From CAIUVD01 sp044338255 (GTDB lineage: Bacteria > Planctomycetota > UBA11346): a stretch of DNA of 15,989 nucleotides. The position numbers and the translations under genes are program-made. Shown here piece after piece: positions 14,569 through 15,989 of this stretch. The notes under the pieces are model-generated. The model worked only from the letters and a program-made list of their open reading frames with translations, did no database searches and was not told the DNA's origin. The DNA lies in contig JBIILZ010000092.1 in NCBI GenBank assembly GCA_044338255.1, forward strand, positions 1-15,989, written 5' to 3'. Positions within the stretch are counted from its first letter, which is position 1, and each line of letters starts with the position of its first letter.

Positions 14569-15402
14569 TCACTGGCGCGCGATCCATTCACGGGGTGAAA
14601 ATCCGTAGTGCCGGGAAAAGACACGGTGGAATTGTGTGTAACTGCCAAAACCGCTGGCCAGGGCAAGATGGGTGAGGTTGAACTGCGGTCGCCAATCGCG
14701 CACGATGCGTTCGAGGCAATGTCGCTGACGATAGGTGACGATGCTGATTCCCATTTCCCGGAGGAAAATCCGTCTCAGGAGGTTGACCTGAATACCGATG
14801 CGCTGCGCGATATCTTCCGTGCTAACCGAAGGATCCTCCAACACCCAACTCGCCGCCTTGGCGACCGCGGGATGGAGGTCGACCGCGTTGGCCAGCGGTG
14901 AACCGATTTTGAAATAGGCCCAGGCTCGCGCCAGCAGAAACGCCAAGCCATCATTGATGCCGGTGACCGTGTCGGCTCGGGCAACTTCTTGAATGAGCTG
15001 CCCGAGCTGTCGGCTAGACACCGCAGGAAGAGGCGTCGCGAACACGCCAGCGGGATCCACCATGGAAAGAACTGGATCCACGGCAGCGCGATCGATGAGC
15101 GCGGGACTCCAGACGGCCTTATGCATCCGAAAATCGGGCGACTGTTGATACAGACAATGGATCTGTCCTGGGAACAGCCACAGCAACATGCCTGGAGACA
15201 TGCGGTACTGTCGCTGGCCGACTAAGTAACGCCCCGTGCCATACTGCACCAGGTTCAGTTCCAACTCCGGATGTTGGTGGTGATAAAGCCGGACGAGTTC
15301 CGATTTTGGCGGCTGTGCCGGCCATGCCGCGCCCAAGTGGCCGCGCTGGAAGTCCAGCACCTCTCTCCAAGGGGCAGGCAAGGCTGGGATGGGATCGGTC
15401 AT
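14569..15402 (-). CDS. AraC-family transcriptional regulator
   Basis: The 277-residue protein has a cupin-type sensor (about 20-100, including LVRLYHHQHPELELNLVQYGTG and MSPGMLLWLFPGQIH) and a C-terminal double helix-turn-helix (about 175-275). The first HTH is STEDIAQRIGIQVNLLRRIF and the second LTHLALASGFGSYTQFHRVF, ending in RHYGFSPREW, the family's closing motif. Such regulators usually sense a sugar and activate a neighbouring operon. It is divergent from the PhyH gene 79 bp away, so it probably controls it. No Shine-Dalgarno site precedes ATG 15402, which suggests a leaderless or weakly translated message. Unlike the AraC fragment at the other end of the window, this copy is complete. 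Confidence 0.93.
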   Translation of the reverse strand: MTDPIPALPAPWREVLDFQRGHLGAAWPAQPPKSELVRLYHHQHPELELNLVQYGTGRYLVGQRQYRMSPGMLLWLFPGQIHCLYQQSPDFRMHKAVWSPALIDRAAVDPVLSMVDPAGVFATPLPAVSSRQLGQLIQEVARADTVTGINDGLAFLLARAWAYFKIGSPLANAVDLHPAVAKAASWVLEDPSVSTEDIAQRIGIQVNLLRRIFLREMGISIVTYRQRHCLERIVRDWRPQFNLTHLALASGFGSYTQFHRVFSRHYGFSPREWIARQ

Positions 15403-15481
15403 TGAACAAAATGGTAAGTTATCCGCTGATCATGCAAAGACGGCGGGCTGCAGGTGATCATGCTGCATTCCAGGAGCGCCT
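15403..15481. promoter_or_regulatory. Divergent AraC/PhyH control region with a direct repeat
   Basis: The 9-bp word TGATCATGC occurs twice (15427-15435, 15455-15463), 28 bp apart start to start and in the same orientation. AraC proteins often bind spaced direct half-sites, so these are candidate operator sites. AGGAG at 15472-15476 is the ribosome-binding site of the PhyH gene. No firm -35/-10 pair is seen. Confidence 0.45.
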
Positions 15482-15943
15482 ATGACCCATCCCGTCCTTT
15501 CTGCCGATCAGATCGATCACTACTGGCGCCATGGTTATGTGGTGGTCCGAGGATTAGTCCCCGTTCCCGTCACCCGGCGCGTCATCGCCGCCGCTGAACG
15601 AAAGGCCACCAAGGAGACATTCCGCCAGGATGCCAAGCATTGGCTCAGCATCTGCCTCGATTTCACTGCGCTTGATGCGGAACCGGAGATCCACGAGGCC
15701 TTGGTGACGCCACGGGTTATCGACGCCGTGGAGCAGCTTTTTGTTGGACCGGCACGATGCTTCTACGCCATGCTCGCGACAGTGAATCCTCACGGAGGCC
15801 GCGGTCTCGCCTGGCACCAGGACAACCAATATACCACGGTGCTTGGTCATGCCCTCAACACCTTCATCGCCTGCAATTGTGGAGTCTCAAAACCTTGGCC
15901 GGTCCAGTCTCAATACTCTGGCCAGTTGTTGGGGTTGGTGTAG
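15482..15943 (+). pseudogene. PhyH (phytanoyl-CoA dioxygenase) family gene, truncated by a probable insertion
   Basis: The start is well placed (AGGAG five bases before ATG). Residues 1-132 match the PhyH family of Fe(II)/2-oxoglutarate dioxygenases: LSADQIDHYWRHGYVVVRGL at the N-terminus and GLAWHQDNQYTTVLGHALNTFIACN with the HxD iron ligands His112 and Asp114. Family members are about 250-300 residues and need a distal His and Arg, both missing. Homology stops at Asn132; the next codons (CGVSKPWPVQSQYSG and on, to a stop at 15943) come from a repeat-bearing sequence that looks like an insertion-sequence end. The original gene is therefore interrupted at about 15878, and the rest, if present, lies beyond the window. 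Small-molecule hydroxylases of this family often sit beside AraC regulators. Confidence 0.78.
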
Positions 15944-15989
15944 CGGTCTGATCAGGTTTGGCTATGGTGCAGGCGTGCCGGTCGGAGGG
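15878..15989 (+). mobile_element. Probable end of an insertion sequence, IS21-like by appearance
   Basis: At the point where PhyH homology stops, the sequence begins TGT and carries two imperfect 21-bp direct repeats (15883-15903 and 15906-15926, 17 of 21 identical, 23 bp apart) with the shared pattern AGTCTCAA-ACnnTGGCC. IS21-family termini start with TGT and carry several repeats of this kind. No transposase is visible before the window ends, so the family call rests on the terminus alone. Confidence 0.5.

Noticed and set aside
14259..14675. Plus-strand frame of 138 codons between tRNA-Val and AraC.
   Set aside because: Its start lies in the tRNA leader, its end overlaps the AraC gene in antisense, and it has no recognisable family features.

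Overview
The window is GC-rich, densely coded bacterial DNA from a diderm: it carries a type IV pilus ATPase/platform cluster and a lipid A-type (LpxL-like) acyltransferase. AraC regulators with cupin sensors, an AraC/PhyH divergent pair, a large LacZ-type glycosidase and a PilT-PilB-PilC cluster together are reminiscent of the Planctomycetota / Lentisphaerota / Verrucomicrobiota group. That assignment is inference from gene content, not a phylogenetic result.

Layout. (1) 1-3862: a carbohydrate-use locus in decay. A minus-strand AraC-type cupin sensor lacks its DNA-binding half and carries six perfect 12-bp repeats. It faces a LacZ-type beta-galactosidase gene split by one in-frame TAA. (2) 3930-8886: an unrecognised small gene whose start sits in a 22-bp-arm inverted repeat, then pilT-pilB-pilC, closed by a strong terminator. 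PilB powers pilus extension, PilT retraction, and PilC is the inner-membrane platform. No pilin gene is seen here. (3) 8891-9059: a 169-bp fold-back element with 24-bp terminal inverted repeats, resembling a MITE. (4) 9076-10240: a minus-strand overlapping pair, dinB-like and a lipoate-ligase-like gene lacking the expected catalytic lysine. (5) 10278-10968: a minus-strand cold-shock-domain protein with a long charged tail, followed by two similar hairpins and a bidirectional terminator. (6) 11297-13956: recJ and an LpxL-like acyltransferase, closely spaced. (7) 14080-14246: tRNA-Val(GAC) on the minus strand with promoter-like sequence and terminator, plus a second partial copy of its 3' region exactly 100 bp away. 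(8) 14569-15989: an AraC regulator divergent from a PhyH dioxygenase gene whose reading frame runs into what looks like the end of an insertion sequence (IS21-like by appearance).

The core genes (pil, recJ, csp, tRNA) look intact. Both accessory catabolic loci at the ends are damaged: the first by domain loss and a nonsense codon, the second by a probable insertion. The best candidates for something undescribed are the fold-back element, the start-codon inverted repeat of the orphan gene before pilT, and the in-frame 12-bp expansions. No clear new multi-gene system is visible.
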